A stretch of 64,000 nt of DNA from Castor canadensis (taxonomy: Eukaryota > Chordata > Mammalia > Rodentia > Castoridae): NCBI RefSeq assembly GCF_047511655.1, contig NC_133398.1, positions 50,845,638 through 50,909,637 on the forward strand, given 5' to 3'. Made by a program: the position numbers and the translations under genes. The notes under the pieces are model-generated. The model searched no databases, was not told the origin of the DNA, and worked only from the letters and a program-made list of their open reading frames with translations. Shown in pieces: positions 1 through 11,975 of the stretch; within the stretch, counting starts at the first letter, position 1; each line of letters opens with the position of its first letter.

Positions 1-905
1 TGGCTTTATCTTGTTCTTGTTTTTCTAGTAGTTTGAGATGCAACAATAGGTTGTTTATTTGAAGTCTTCCTGTGCTTATAATATAAGTATTCATGGCTGT
101 AAACTTTCCTCTTAGCACTGCCTTTGCTGTGTTACATCAGTTCCAATTGATTATGCTTTCCTTCTTATTAAATTCCAGGAACTTTCTGATTTCCTCCCTT
201 ATTTCTTTGATGACTTCATGGAGCAACATGTTGTTTAGTCACCAGGTATTTGAGTATTTTCTCCTGTTTCTTTTGTAATTGAGTTCTAGTTTTATGCCAT
301 TGTGGTCAGATAGTATGCATGAGTTTATTTCAATTTTCTTATAAATGTTAAGACTTGCTTTGTGACCTAAAATATGTTCTATTTTGGAGAAAGTTCATGG
401 GCTGCTGAGAAGAATATATATTGTGTTGTTATAGGATGGAATACTCTATAGACATTGGTCAGGTCATACAATTCTAAAGTTTCTTTGTTGACTTTTTGTC
501 TGAATGACCTATCTATTGGTGATAGAGGAGTACTGAAGTCTCCTACTATCACGGTGTTGGGGTCGTTTTGTGTTTTTAAATCCAATAGTGTATGTTTGAT
601 GAAGTTGGGTACACTGACATTAGGCACATGTAAGTTAATGATTTTTATTTCTTCTTGGTGTATTGCAAATATTATTAGTATGTAGTGACATTCTTTGTCA
701 CTTCAGATTAATTTAGATTTGAAGTCTACTTTGTCTGATATAAGTATAGTTACTCCTGCCCTGTATTCAGGGGCCATTAGCTCGGTAAATCTTTTTCTCC
801 CCTTTCACCCTAAGCCAATATTTGTTTCTGTCTGTAATTGGGTTTCTTGTAAGCAACAACTCCTCAAATATTCCTTTTTAATCCACTTAGTAAGAAATTT
901 TTGAA
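1..905 (-). mobile_element. Old L1 fragment (ORF2 endonuclease region), cut by window edge
   Basis: The minus strand encodes decayed L1 ORF2 endonuclease sequence, including a GDFSTPLSPIDRSF segment (about 379-627) that matches [14 protein letters not shown] of the younger L1 copies in this window. The frame is broken many times. The same old L1, with the same right-hand end, recurs at 24300-27325, so it was present before the flank was duplicated. It continues beyond the left window edge. Confidence 0.85.
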
Positions 906-1344
906 AGATGGAAACACCTGTCACCACTCTGTTTATCAGAACCTGGTAAAGCACAACACATGGTCATATTTGAAAGTCACTGTTAGTAAGAGAAAATGTA
1001 AGAATATTGTATGTTAAAGATTGTATTTGTGTAATTGTTATGAAGTCTGTGAAATTTATAAATCTGAAAAGATAAAGAGCTTTCTCTCAACAAAACTGTC
1101 AAATAGGCCTAACAATGCTTACTCAAGGAGACAAATCCAGAGAACAAAGGAGGCAAAAAGACCTCATGATAAGAGGTGAGCTTTTGTTTTTAGAAGATCA
1201 CTATTTACCTGGGTTTGACTTTATCCTAGAGACTTTTCTCATTGACATACTTAAACCCATTGCTTGAACAACTGAAGTTTTTTAAGAAAAATTAAACTCA
1301 AATTTTAAAACAACAGAAAAGATTAATTCTATTATTTTTTGTCC

Positions 1345-1425
1345 TGTAAGGTTTGAACTCAGGTGTTTGTGACATCTGGGCAGGAATTCTTACCACTTGA
1401 ACAACATACCCAGCCCCTTTTTCTC
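1345..1425 (-). mobile_element. tRNA-derived (ID/B4-like) SINE fragment
   Basis: On the + strand the block reads GTTTGAACTCAGG ... ACCACTTGAACAACATACCCAGCCCC, the reverse of an ID/B4-type tRNA SINE with B-box and A-box remnants. The copy in the duplicated flank lies at 27770-27855. The family call is from memory of rodent SINE consensus features. Confidence 0.55.
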
Positions 1426-2010
1426 TAGTTATTTTGGTGATAAGGTCTTTGTTATGCTTGGCTTGTGCTGTCTATTTATGCAGCTTGAAAGGCTCACACT
1501 AACAGGTTCAATCATTGCTTGAGATGTGGGTGTGGGGATGTCTCACAAACTTATCAATATTTAAGAGAAAAAGTAAAGTTAGGTGAAAACACGCTTTTGA
1601 AATAAAAGATTATACCACAGAACCCACAAATAGCAGTCAGAAAACAAGAGAATATGTAATTTTTAGATTAAAATATGTCAGAATTTCAAAATATGAGACT
1701 TATTAATTGATTAAAACATACAATATAGGATTCTACATTAGATTCTAGACTCTGCCAACCCATATATTTGATCCTCGGTAATTCATTTAACTTCTCTGAG
1801 CCTCAGTTTTCACAAATGTAATGTAGAGTGGACATATTCATATAGTTATCCATATCAAACACTCTAAAACTTTTAGAAGCCCTTAGCAGAGTATCTCCTC
1901 ATTCCCTGTGAGTGAGGGATAAGAGATTGTCACTATTCTCTTATTTATTCCTAAGGACCTGTATGTCAATAGGGAACTCCCCTATTTCTCTGATGGTAAA
2001 GTGCAAGCAG

Positions 2011-2850
2011 TAATATAAATTATAACAACTACTATGGAAATCTAGTAACACTAGAAGTGTTATATGATACAGCAATACTACCACTCCTGATAATAAATCA
2101 GAAGGAATGTAAGTCAGGATATAATAGAAACACTTGCACACCCATGTTTATTATAGCACTATTCACAATAACCAAGCTATGCAAATAACCCAATGCCATA
2201 AGACTGATATATATAATTCAGCCATAAAGAAAAACAAAATTACGTAGTTTGCAGCTAAATGGATGGAACTGAAGATCATCATGTTAAGTGAGGGAAGCCA
2301 GGTTCAGAAAGACAAAGTTCACATATTTTTTCTCATATGTAGAAGATAGATCCAAAGGTTAAACATATACACAAATATATAAATGATCCTATGTAGGTGT
2401 GGGTGGGTGTGCATAAAACATGCTGTAACAATGAGCTGTTTGAGGGTAAAATGATAGGGGGAAGGGAAGGAAAAGAGAATGATAGAGTATGAATAATAAA
2501 AATACATTGAGTCTATGTAGAAAGATGGCACTGAAAGTCATTGGATAACAGGAGATTGGGGGGGAAGGGAAAGGGAAAATAATACAGGGTGTTTGATTAA
2601 GGTGCAATATATTCATGGGTGAAATATCATGGCAAAACCCTTTTGAAAAATCAATATACACTTTAGAAAATGCAGGACAAGAATATAAAACAAGGGGATG
2701 AGTGAGAATGATGGTGGCAGTGAAACTGTAACCAAGGAATGTTCTAAGTATGCATAAAAATGTCACAATGAAACACCCTGTACAACTAATATATGCTAAT
2801 AAAATGTTTTAAAAAAAATAAATCATTTAAAATATCAAAAAAGAATGAAT
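2011..2850 (+). mobile_element. 5'-truncated L1, ORF2 C-terminus, 3' UTR and A-rich tail
   Basis: The sequence matches the 3' part of the L1 fragment at 18710-19640 (cccatgtttatt..gcactattcacaata, aaatggatggaactg). It ends with ctgtacaactaatatatgc, an AATAAA-like signal and an A-rich tail. It sits exactly where duplication copies 1 and 2 stop matching, so it inserted at, or accompanied, the breakpoint. Confidence 0.8.
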
Positions 2851-4100
2851 CATTAAATCATATTGGAGTAGATTAGAGGTGAATAAGAGAAATTAGTGAG
2901 ACAACATCCAGTAGACACTTGGTATCCACAGGTATATGGTTCCAAGATCACCACTGAGGAAAAATCATGATTACTCAGGATGCATAGGGTTCTATGCTGT
3001 ACTAGGAATTCTTGATTCATTTTTCCCTTAACACCACCCAACTTCCACAAAAAATATGTCATCTTTCAATAAATTTCAGATTTTTACTTTATCACTTCAA
3101 ATAAACATAATTCACTTTTACCTTGCTGTTTGGACACCTTTTAGCTTTAAGGAAGCAGATTTTCACAAAATTAAGGACAGGGAAATTCTCAGCAGATCAC
3201 ACAGGAATTAAAAATCAGTGACTATAATGAGGATCTGACAGAAACATTAGCTGCATCATTTGAGCTGTGAAATGTACATGGTTCATTTAAAATATCTGTT
3301 TTTGAAATTTCTTTTTATATTTATTTATTTGTTAACATACTTGGTCAAAACAGCATATGATAAATCCATATGTAAGGTGGCATTACTAAGTATAAAAAAT
3401 AATGCTGAGAGGTTGGCCTTGCAAAATGGAAGCGACAAGTAGGGTTGGATCTGAGAAAGAATGTCAATTATTTTTCTCTACCCAGTTTTTTCTTTTGTGG
3501 AATATGCTTCAGTCCAAATACAATTCATGGACTTAATGTACTTATACATCAAACACATATTAATGTGCTTCATATTTTATTTTTAAATCATGATCGATTC
3601 AATAACAATGATAATTTATAATTATTTTGCTTAGTACTACATTGAATACCAGTGAGCTGCACTATGGATAGACACCATCATTACAGTGAGAAAGCAGAAT
3701 TGTGACAGCTGCATAAGTAGAGTTAAGGAGTAAAAATGACACTGGGGTTTAAGGAAAGTGAAAAGGATGAAAGAAGCCTACCATTGTCCTTTTCTCTCCC
3801 AAGGAGTCAATCACTTTCCTGCTTCCACTTTCACTATATTCATATTAGTATTTGTTTTCCTTTTCCTCCATGCTCTGACCTGTAATAGAAGATTTCCAGG
3901 AGTGTTGACTGGAGAAAGAAAAACAGTAATACATCAAAGATGATTGAGAGTAATTGTTCAGGACCTTTGTGTTATCACTTTTACTTTGCTTACTTTATTT
4001 CTAATCCCAAGATACAGAGAAAGTAAGACAAAGGCAGGAGAAGTCCAAGTTTAAATTAGTAGGGACACCCTCTCCCAAAAGCAACAGTCAAAAAGAACAA
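2851..4100. other. Unassigned intergenic DNA
   Basis: AT-rich sequence without a recognisable gene, RNA gene or repeat family. Open frames are under about 90 codons and look random. No counterpart was recognised in units 2 and 3. Confidence 0.5.
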
Positions 4101-4107
4101 CAAAAAG

Positions 4108-4195
4108 GGTGAGGGTATAACTCAAGTGGTAGAGCACCTACCTAAAAACTATTTCAAAAGCAGGCTAACTTCATTTACCCTTGTACTCTGAGTTT
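4108..4195 (+). mobile_element. ID-like tRNA SINE (decayed)
   Basis: The block gagggtataactcaagtgg followed by tagagcacctacc resembles the tRNA-derived head of an ID element (A-box region ctcaagtggtagagc). The B-box half is weak and no clear A-tail is left. Confidence 0.5.
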
Positions 4196-4397
4196 CATTA
4201 TGCCACATCAGCTCTGCGACATGAGGACCCAAAAGCACAGTTGAAATGGCCTTGTTTTATGGACAGGTAGAAGAGTAGGTAAAGACAGCAGACGTAAGTG
4301 CCTGAAGAGGAGAAGGCAAAGGAGAGAACGGGATATGGGGTTTTTTTTATCATACTTTTCCCTTTTTTGCAATACACAAAAACCACCTGGTCTCCTA

Positions 4398-5010
4398 AAT
4401 AGATGAAGAAAAAGTCTTTGGCAAAATTCAATACTCTTTCATGAAAAAAGCTCTGAAGAAATTAGGACTAGACGGAATGCTCCTCAACATAATATAAGTT
4501 AAATATGACAAACCTAGAGCCTACATTATACTAAATGGAGAAAAACTGAAACCATTCCTCCTTAAGTCAGGAACAAGACAGGGATGCCCACTTTCCCCGC
4601 TTCTATTCAATATAATTTTGGAATTCCTAGACAGAGCAATAAGACAAGAGCAAGAAATAAAAAGGATTCAAATAGAGAAAGAAGAAGTCAAACTATCCCT
4701 ATTTGCAGAGGACATAATCCTATACCTAAAAGACCCTAAAAACTCTACCACCAAAGTATTAGAAATCATACTCTTGGCAAAGTGGCAGGATACAAAATTG
4801 ATATACAGAAACCAATATCCTTCTTATATACCAACAATGAACAGACTGAGAAAGAAATCAGGGAAGCAATCCCATTTACACTAGCCTCAAAAGAATAAAG
4901 TACCTCAGGATAAATTTTAAAAAGGAAACCAAAGATCTTGTCAATGAAAACTATAAACCACTGAAGAGACCCACTGTTCATGAGTTGTTAGAATCAACAT
5001 TAATAACCTT
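4398..5010 (+). mobile_element. Internal L1 ORF2 fragment (reverse transcriptase)
   Basis: In the + frame it encodes decayed reverse transcriptase: a [20 protein letters not shown] block near 4570-4630 and an altered [15 protein letters not shown] (FADD in intact copies) near 4700-4745. Both element ends are missing. It is older than L1 copies A-C by divergence. Confidence 0.8.
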
Positions 5011-5138
5011 AATAATTGCTTATAATAATAGTTTATCACATATTTAATCAACAACACTTTACTCACCATTAATAAACAAAGTCTATTTTTTGTAACTTTT
5101 TAAAATTTTATTATTATTTTTTAGCAATGGGAGATACA

Positions 5139-5163
5139 GTTTATTTATTTATTTATTTATTTT
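5139..5163. repeat. (TTTA)n simple repeat
   Basis: A run of about six TTTA units just left of L1 copy A. Confidence 0.85.
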
Positions 5164-5763
5164 TATGGAGGTTATTGTTCTGTCTCCCCTCTGAATATCC
5201 ATCACTGATTATTCCAAAGGAATGTTAATCAGGGAGACTGGATTCCCAGGACGGACCTTTTATTTTTTTTTTTCATTTTTCTTTTATTATTCATATGTGC
5301 ATACAAGGCTTGGATCATTTCTCCCCCCTGCCCCCACCCCCTCCCTTACCACCCACTCTGCCCCCTCCCTCTCCCCCCTACCCCCTCAATACCCAGCAGA
5401 AACTATTTTGCCCTTATTTCTAATTTTGTTGTAGAGAGAGTATAAGCAATAATAGGAAGGAACAAGGGGTTTTGCTGGTTGAGATAAGGATAGCTATACA
5501 GGGCAATGACTCACATTGATTTCCTGTGCGTGGGTGTTACCTTCTAGGTTAATTCTTTTTGATCTAACCTTTTCTCTAGTACCTGTTCCCCTTTTCCTAT
5601 TGGCCTCAGTTGCTTTAAGGTATCTGCTTTAGTTTCTCTGCGTTAAGGGCAACAAATGCTAGCTAGTTTTTTAGGTGTCTTACCTATACTCACCCCTTCC
5701 TTGTGTGCTCTCGCTTTTATCATGTGCTCATAGTCCAATCCCCTTGTTGTGTTTGCCCTTGAT

Positions 5764-8700
5764 CTAATGTCCACATATGAGGGAGAACATACGATTTTTG
5801 GTCTTTTGGGCCAGGCTAACCTCACTCAGAATGATGTTCTCCAATTCCATCCATTTACCAGCAAATGATAACATTTCGTTCTTCTTCATGGCTGCATAAA
5901 ATTCCATTGTGTATAGATACCACATTTTCTTAATCCATTTGTCAGTGCTGGGGCATCTTGGCTGTTTCCATAACTTGGCTATTATGAATAGTGCCGCAAT
6001 AAACATGGGTGTTCAGGTGCCTCTGGAGTAACAGTCTTTTGGGTATATCCCCAAGAGTGGTATTGCTGGATCAAATGGTAGATTGATGTCCAGCTTTTTA
6101 AGTAGCCTCCAAATTTTTTTCCAGAGTGGTTGTACTAGTCTACATTCCCACCAACAGTGTAAGAGGGTTCCTTTTTCCCCGCATCCTCGCCAACACCTGT
6201 TGTTGGTGGTGTTGCTGATGATGGCTATTCTAACAGGGGTGAGGTGGAACCTTAGCATGGTTTTAATTTGCATTTCCTTTATTGCTAGAGATGGTGAGCA
6301 TTTTTTCATGTGTTTTCTGGCCATTTGAATTTCTTCTTTTGAGAAAGTTCTGTTTAGTTCACGTGCCCATTTCTTTATTGGTTCATTAGTTTTGGGAGAA
6401 TTTAGTTTTTTAAGTTCTCTATATTTGCTGGTTATCAGTCCTTTGTCTGATGTATAGTTGGCAAATATTTTCTCCCACTCTGTGGGTGTTCTCTTCGGTT
6501 TAGAGACCATTTCTTTTGATGAACAGAAGCTTTTTAGTTTTATGAGGTCCCATTTATCTATGCTATCTCTTAGTTGCTGTGCTGCTGGGGTTTCATTGAG
6601 AAAGTTCTTACCTATACCTACTAACTCCAGAGTATTTCCTACTCTTTCTTGTATCAACTTAAGAGTTTGGGGTCTGACATTAAGATCCTTGATCCATTTT
6701 GAGTTAATCTTGGTATAGGGTGATATACATGGATCTAGTTTCAGTTTTTTGCAGACTGATAACCAGTTTTCCCAGCAGTTTTTGTTGAAGAGGCTACTAT
6801 TTCTCCATCGTATATTTTTAGCTCCTTTGTCAAAAATAAGTTGCTTATAGTTGTGTGGCTTCATATCTGGGTCCTCTATTCTGTTCCACTGGTCTTCATG
6901 TCTGTTCTTGTGCCAGGACCATGCTGTTTTTATTGTTATTGCTTTGTAATATAGTTTGAAGTCAGTTATTGTGATACCTCCTGCATTGTTCTTTTGACTG
7001 AGTATTGCCTTGGCTATTCGTGGCCTCTTGTGTTTCCATATAAATTTAACGGATTTTTCAATCTCTTTAATGATTGTCATTGGAATTTTGATGGGAATTG
7101 CATTAAACATGTAGATTACTTTTGGGAGTATAGACATTTTTACTGTGTTGATTCTACCAATCCATGAGCATGGGAGATCTCTCCACTTTCTATAGTCTTC
7201 CTCAATCTCTTTCTTCAGAAGTGTATAGTTTTCCTTGTAGAGGTCTTTCACATCTTTTGTTAGGTTTACACCTAGGTATTTGATTTTTTTGAGGCTATTG
7301 TAAATGGAATTGTTTTCATACATTCTTTTTCCGTTTGCTCATTGTTAGTGTATAGAAATGCTAATGATTTTTCTATGTTGATTTTATATCCTGCTACCTT
7401 GCTATAGCTATTGATGATGTCTAGAAGCTTCTGAGTAGAGTTTTTTGGGTCTTTAAGGTATAGGATCATGTCGTCTGGAAATAGGGATATTTTGACAGTT
7501 TCTTTACCTATTTGTATTCCTTTTATTCCTTCTTCTTGCCTAATTGCTCTGACTAGGAATTCCAGTACTATATTGAATAGGAGTGGAGATAGTGGGCATC
7601 CTTGTCTGGTTCCTGATTTTAGAGGGAATGGTTTCAGTTTTTCTCCATTAAGTATAATGCTGGCTGTAGGTTTGTCATATATAGCTTTTATAATGTTGAG
7701 GAACTTTCCTTCTTTTCCTAGTTTTCTTAGAGCTTTTATCATGAAATGATGTTGGATCTTATCAAAGGCTTTTTCTGCATCTATTGAGATGATCAAGTGG
7801 TTTTTGTCTTTGCTTCTGTTAATGTGGTTTATTACATTTATTGATTTTCATATGTTGAACCACCCCTGCATCCCTGGGATGAAGCCTACTTGGTCGTGGT
7901 GAATAATCTTTTTGATGTGTTGCTGAATTCGGTTTGCCATTATTTTGTTGAGGATTTTTGCATCAATGTTCATTAAGGAGATTGGCCTATAGTTCTCCTT
8001 TTTGGAGGTGTCTTTGCCTGGTTTTGGGATAAGTGTAATACTGGCTTCATAAAATGTGTCTGGCAGTTTTCCTTCCCTTTCTATTTCATGGAACAGTTTA
8101 AGGAGGGTTAGTATCAGTTCTTCTATAAAGGTCTGAAAGAATTCAGCAGAGAATCCATCAGGTCCTGGACTTTTCTTTTTGGGGAGACTCTTGATTGCTG
8201 CTTCAATTTCATTTTGTGTTATAGGTCTATTCAGGTGATTAATTTCCGCTTGGTTCAGTTTTGGATGATCATATGTATCTAGAAATCTGTCCATTTCTTT
8301 TAGATTTTCAAATTTATTTGAATATAGGTTCTCAAAGTAGTCTCTGATGATTTCCTGGACTCCCATGGAGTTTGTTGTTATCTCCCCTTTTGCATTCCTA
8401 ATTCTACTAATTTGGGTTTTTTCTCTCCTCATTTTAGTCAGGTTTGCCAGGGGTCTATCGATCTTGTTTATTTTTTCAAAGAACCAACTTTTTGTTTCAT
8501 TAATTCTTTGTATGTTTTTTTTGGTTCCTATTTCGTTGATTTCAGCTCTTATTTTTATTATTTCTCTCCTTCTATTTGTTTTGGGATTTGCTTGCTCTTG
8601 TTTTTCTAGGAGTTTGAGATGTATCATTAGGTCATTGATTTGGAATCTTTCAATCTTTTTAATATATGCACTCATGGCTATAAACTTTCCTCTCAAAACT

Positions 8701-9563
8701 GCCTTAGCTGTGTCCCATAGGTTCTGGTAGGTTGTGTTTTCATTTTCATTGACTTCCAGGAACTTTTTAATTTCCTCTTTTATTGCATCGATGATCCATT
8801 CTTCATTAAGTAATGAGTTATTTAGTTTCCAGCTGTTTGCATGTTTTTTGTCTTTACTTTTGTTGTTGAGTTCTACTTTTACTGCATTGTGGTCAGATAG
8901 TATGCACGGTATTATTTCTATTTTCTTATATTTGCTGAGGCTTGCTTTGTGCCCTAGGATATGATCTATTTTGGAGAAGGTTCCATGGGCTGCTGAGAAG
9001 AATGTATATTGTGTAGAGGTTGGATGAAATGTTCTGTAGACATCTACTAGGTCCATTTGATCTATTGCATATTTTAGATCTTGGATTTCTTTATTGAGTT
9101 TTTGTTTGGATGACCTATCTATTGATGATAATGGGGTGTTAAAGTCTCCCACAACCACTGTGTTGGCGTTTTTATATGCTTTTAGGTCTTTCAGGGTATG
9201 TTTATTGACAATGGGTACATACAGATTGATGATTATTATTTCCTTTTGGTCTATTTCCCCTTTTATTAGTATGGAATGTCCTTCTTTATCTCATTTGATC
9301 AATGTAGGTTTGAAGTCTACTTTGTCAGAGATAAGTATTGCTACTCCTGCCTGTTTTCGGGGGCCATTGGCTTGGTAAATCTTCTTCCAGCCTTTCATCC
9401 TAAGCATATGCTTATTTCTGTCGGTGAGATGAGTCTCCTGTAAGCAACAAATTGTTGGATCTTCTTTTTTAATCCATTTTGTCAAACGGTGTCTTTTGAT
9501 GGGTGAATTAAGTCCATTAACATTAAGCGTTAGTACTGATAGGTATGTGGTGATTCCTGCCAT
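5764..9563 (-). pseudogene. ORF2: L1 copy A ORF2 (endonuclease/reverse transcriptase), broken
   Basis: Homologous over its whole length to the 1271-codon ORF2 of copy B. It would encode an apurinic-type endonuclease, reverse transcriptase and C-terminal cysteine-rich domain. Lesions seen: TGA at 9291-9293 (codon 91, shared with copies B and C); an approximately 16-nt deletion near 9210; a stop just upstream of the 7848 frame break; loss of one T in the run near 7290, which shifts the frame; and a stop near 6010. The catalytic motif reads FPDDMILYL rather than FADDMILYL. The CCHC-like segment [18 protein letters not shown] is retained. ORF2 starts 50 nt after ORF1. Not expected to give active protein. 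Confidence 0.9.
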
Positions 9564-9613
9564 TTAGTTATCTTAGTTGTTTGAAGGTTTGATTGTGTGT
9601 ACCTAACTTGATG

Positions 9614-10816
9614 TTACTCTCTACTGTCTTGCTTTTTCTTATCCTGTGGTTTGGTGCTGCCTGCTTTTTCATGGTTAAGTTGGGTGTCATTTTCTGTGTG
9701 CAGGATCCCTTGCAGAATCTTTTGTAATGGTGGCTTTGTGGTCACATATTGTTTTAGTTTCTGCTTATCATGGAAGACTTTTATTGCTCCATCTATTTTG
9801 AATGATAGCTTTGCTGGGTAGAGTATCCTGGGGTTGAAGTTATTTTCATTCAGTGCCCGGAAGATCTCACCCCATGCTCTTCTTGCTTTTAATGTTTCTG
9901 TTGAGAAGTCTGCTGTGATTTTGATGGGTTTACCTTTGTATGTTACTTGTTTTTTCTCTCTTACAGCCTTCAATATTCTTTCCTTAGTTTCTGAACTTGT
10001 TGTTTTAATGATGATATGTCGTGGAGTAGTTCTATTTTGATCTGGTCTGTTTGGTGTCCTGGAGGCCTCTTGCATTTGTATGGGAATATCTTTCTCTAGA
10101 TTTGGGAAATTTTCCGTTATTATTTTGTTGAATATATTACACATTCCCATCGCTTGCAACTCTTCTCCTTCTTCGATGCCCATGATTCTCAAGTTTGGTC
10201 TTTTGATGGAGTCAGTGAGTTCTTGCATTTTCTTTTCACAGGTCTTGAGTTGTTTAATTAATAGTTCTTCAGTTTTTCCTTTAATTACCATTTCATCTTC
10301 AAGTTCTGAGATTCTGTCTTCTGTTTGTTCTATTCTTCTGGATTGGCCTTCTGTTTTGTTTTGCAGTTCTGTTTTGTTCTTTTTTCTGAGGTTTTCCATA
10401 TCCTGGCAGTTTTCTTCTTTAATGTTGTCTATTTTTGTCCTGAGTTCATTTATCCATTTATTCATTGTGTTCTCTCTTTCACTTTGGTGTTTATACAGTG
10501 CTTCTATGGTTTCCTTTATTTCTTCTTTTGCTTTTTCAAAATCTCTATTTTTATTGTCTTGGAATTTCTTGAGTGTCTCCTGTACATTTTGGTTGACCCT
10601 ATCCAGTATCATCTCTATAAAATTCTCATTGAGTACTTGTAGTATGTCTTCTTTTAAATTATTCTTGTGGGCTTCATTGGGTCCTTTGGCATAGTTTATC
10701 TTCATTTTGTTGGAGTCTGGATCTGAGTTTCTGTTCTCTTCATTCCCCTCTGGTTCCTGTACTAATTTTTTGCTGTGGGGAAACTGGTTTCCCTGTTTTT
10801 TCTGTCTTCCCATCAT
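9614..10816 (-). CDS. ORF1: L1 ORF1 protein (RNA-binding chaperone), copy A, open
   Basis: An uninterrupted 400-codon frame starting MMGRQKKQGNQFPHSKK. L1 ORF1p binds L1 RNA as a trimer in the cytoplasmic ribonucleoprotein. Visible parts: a basic N-terminus; a Lys/Glu-rich heptad region (about residues 50-210) expected to form the coiled coil; the RRM-like core around RPNLRIMGIEEGEE; and the C-terminal domain with TYKGKPIKITADFSTETLKA. The length equals ORF1 of copies B and C, which supports the start. Expression here is doubtful because the element is decayed. Confidence 0.85.
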   Translation of the reverse strand: MMGRQKKQGNQFPHSKKLVQEPEGNEENRNSDPDSNKMKINYAKGPNEAHKNNLKEDILQVLNENFIEMILDRVNQNVQETLKKFQDNKNRDFEKAKEEIKETIEALYKHQSERENTMNKWINELRTKIDNIKEENCQDMENLRKKNKTELQNKTEGQSRRIEQTEDRISELEDEMVIKGKTEELLIKQLKTCEKKMQELTDSIKRPNLRIMGIEEGEELQAMGMCNIFNKIITENFPNLEKDIPIQMQEASRTPNRPDQNRTTPRHIIIKTTSSETKERILKAVREKKQVTYKGKPIKITADFSTETLKARRAWGEIFRALNENNFNPRILYPAKLSFKIDGAIKVFHDKQKLKQYVTTKPPLQKILQGILHTENDTQLNHEKAGSTKPQDKKKQDSRE

Positions 10817-11327
10817 TGTCTTGATGTTGTTACTATCCCTGTACTGTGTGCAATTAACTATTTTCTAGCTTGTAATAATAACAATGGTAATATTTAGAAT
10901 GGAAGGGTGAGCTGAGATGCAAAGCAAGAAGTTAAAGAAAAGGGGAAAACAAATCTACAGACAAGAGGGAGAAAGAAGAACAAGGTATCAGACAAGAGAG
11001 TTTCAAAGGTATAAACAGGGAGTGTTAGTGTACTAATCGACAGTAAGCTGAACAGACATTAGAGAGACAGAGAGAGGATTGAAAATCAAAGAAAAAAATA
11101 AAAAAATAAGTAAATGAAAGTAATATCTATATATAAAAATGAATTAAAACAAAATGGAAAATAGAAAATTAAAAAAAAAAAAAAACTTCCAAGTTTATAT
11201 GCAATGCAGTTTCAGTCTTAATAATTTGGGTGTCTGTCTCAATCTCCAGTCCTGGAGTCGGTGCCTCAGATGTTGTTCTGTAGTTGTCTCATCAAAAGGG
11301 ATGCATAAAGTAGTACAAAACTACACA

Positions 11328-11329
<2 letters not shown>

Positions 11330-11373
<44 letters not shown>
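11330..11373. repeat. (AC)n microsatellite in L1 copy A 5' UTR
   Basis: A run of 22 AC/CA dinucleotides. Copy C has only a short GT-rich stretch at the matching place (about 59100-59120), so the run expanded in copy A after insertion. Confidence 0.95.
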
Positions 11374-11377
<4 letters not shown>

Positions 11378-11717
11378 CCCCACCAAGTGTCCTAAGTTCA
11401 AATGCAATACAGTTTCAGTAAGTTTTTTGGCTTGCAGGTGTAATTCGGTTGTTCTCTCATCAAAGGTAGGGAGAAAAAGAAAAAAAGCGTCTGGAGGCAG
11501 TTCTGAGAGTGGTATCTGCAACTGTGGCTTGCCTGCCTGCTGCTCTCAGCCTGTAGCTGGTGGCGTTATTTATGCAGATCTCTGGGGTGAACTTAGCACT
11601 CACCTGGTCACACAGGCTTTCTTTGCTCAGAGTTCTCTTGTGCGGGAGCCTCTGCTACAGCTTTCCCCTTTCCAATCACTGGGAAAGGTGACACTGCCCA
11701 AGCGTTGTCAGGCCTGC

Positions 11718-11975
11718 ATGTTTATTTACAGTTCATGTGGGAGGTGGGTCTTCCCCCCTCTCCTGTGGAGTTTTCCTCCCACTGCCACTTTTACAGGCTT
11801 TCCTGCTCCTGCTTACTGGGTGGTGCTGCTGCTCCTGCCCGCTGCCATGTTTATTTACAGTTCACGTGGGAAGTGGGTTTTTCCTCCTCTCCTGTGGAGT
11901 TTTCCTCCCTCAGCCACTCTCACAAGCTTCCCTGCTCCTGGTTGCTGGGTGCGCCCCGCTCCCACCAGAGGCTCT
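11718..11975 (-). repeat. Two 129-bp tandem units in L1 copy A 5' UTR
   Basis: The segment starting catgtttatttacagttca at 11718 repeats at 11847, exactly 129 bp on. A third, partial match begins near 11991. Copy C carries the same two units at the same spacing (matching points 58615 and 58744). 129 is divisible by three, so an antisense frame stays open across the repeats. Internal tandem units in an L1 5' UTR recall the promoter monomers of mouse L1; a promoter role here is inference. Confidence 0.8.

Larger units (their letters stand above)
1..2010. repeat. Segmental duplication, copy 1 of the IFN-unit flank
   Basis: Positions 1-2010 align almost without gaps to 26432-28461, including the old L1 end and about 1.1 kb of non-repetitive DNA. 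In a 280-base stretch compared by eye near 900-1180 about ten bases differ. A more diverged third version is recognisable around 43240-44060. The similarity stops abruptly at 2010/28461; in this copy an L1 3' fragment begins there. Confidence 0.85.

Noticed and set aside
4198-4431. 77-codon minus-strand frame
   Set aside because: No homologue recognised, no conserved copy in the other units, and it overlaps the start of an L1 fragment.
8347-8730. 127-codon frames antisense to L1 ORF2 (also 49589-49972 and 61726-62109)
   Set aside because: Mirror images of the ORF2 coding frame, conserved only because the sense strand is.
10080-10694. 204-codon frame antisense to L1 ORF1 (also 51337-51927 and 59748-60362)
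   Set aside because: It appears in every copy because the A-rich, Lys/Glu-rich ORF1 has few stops on its opposite strand. The product is a Ser/Phe/Leu-rich string with no domain.
11330-11373. CA run considered as a CRISPR-like or regulatory array
   Set aside because: A simple microsatellite inside an L1 5' UTR, variable between copies.
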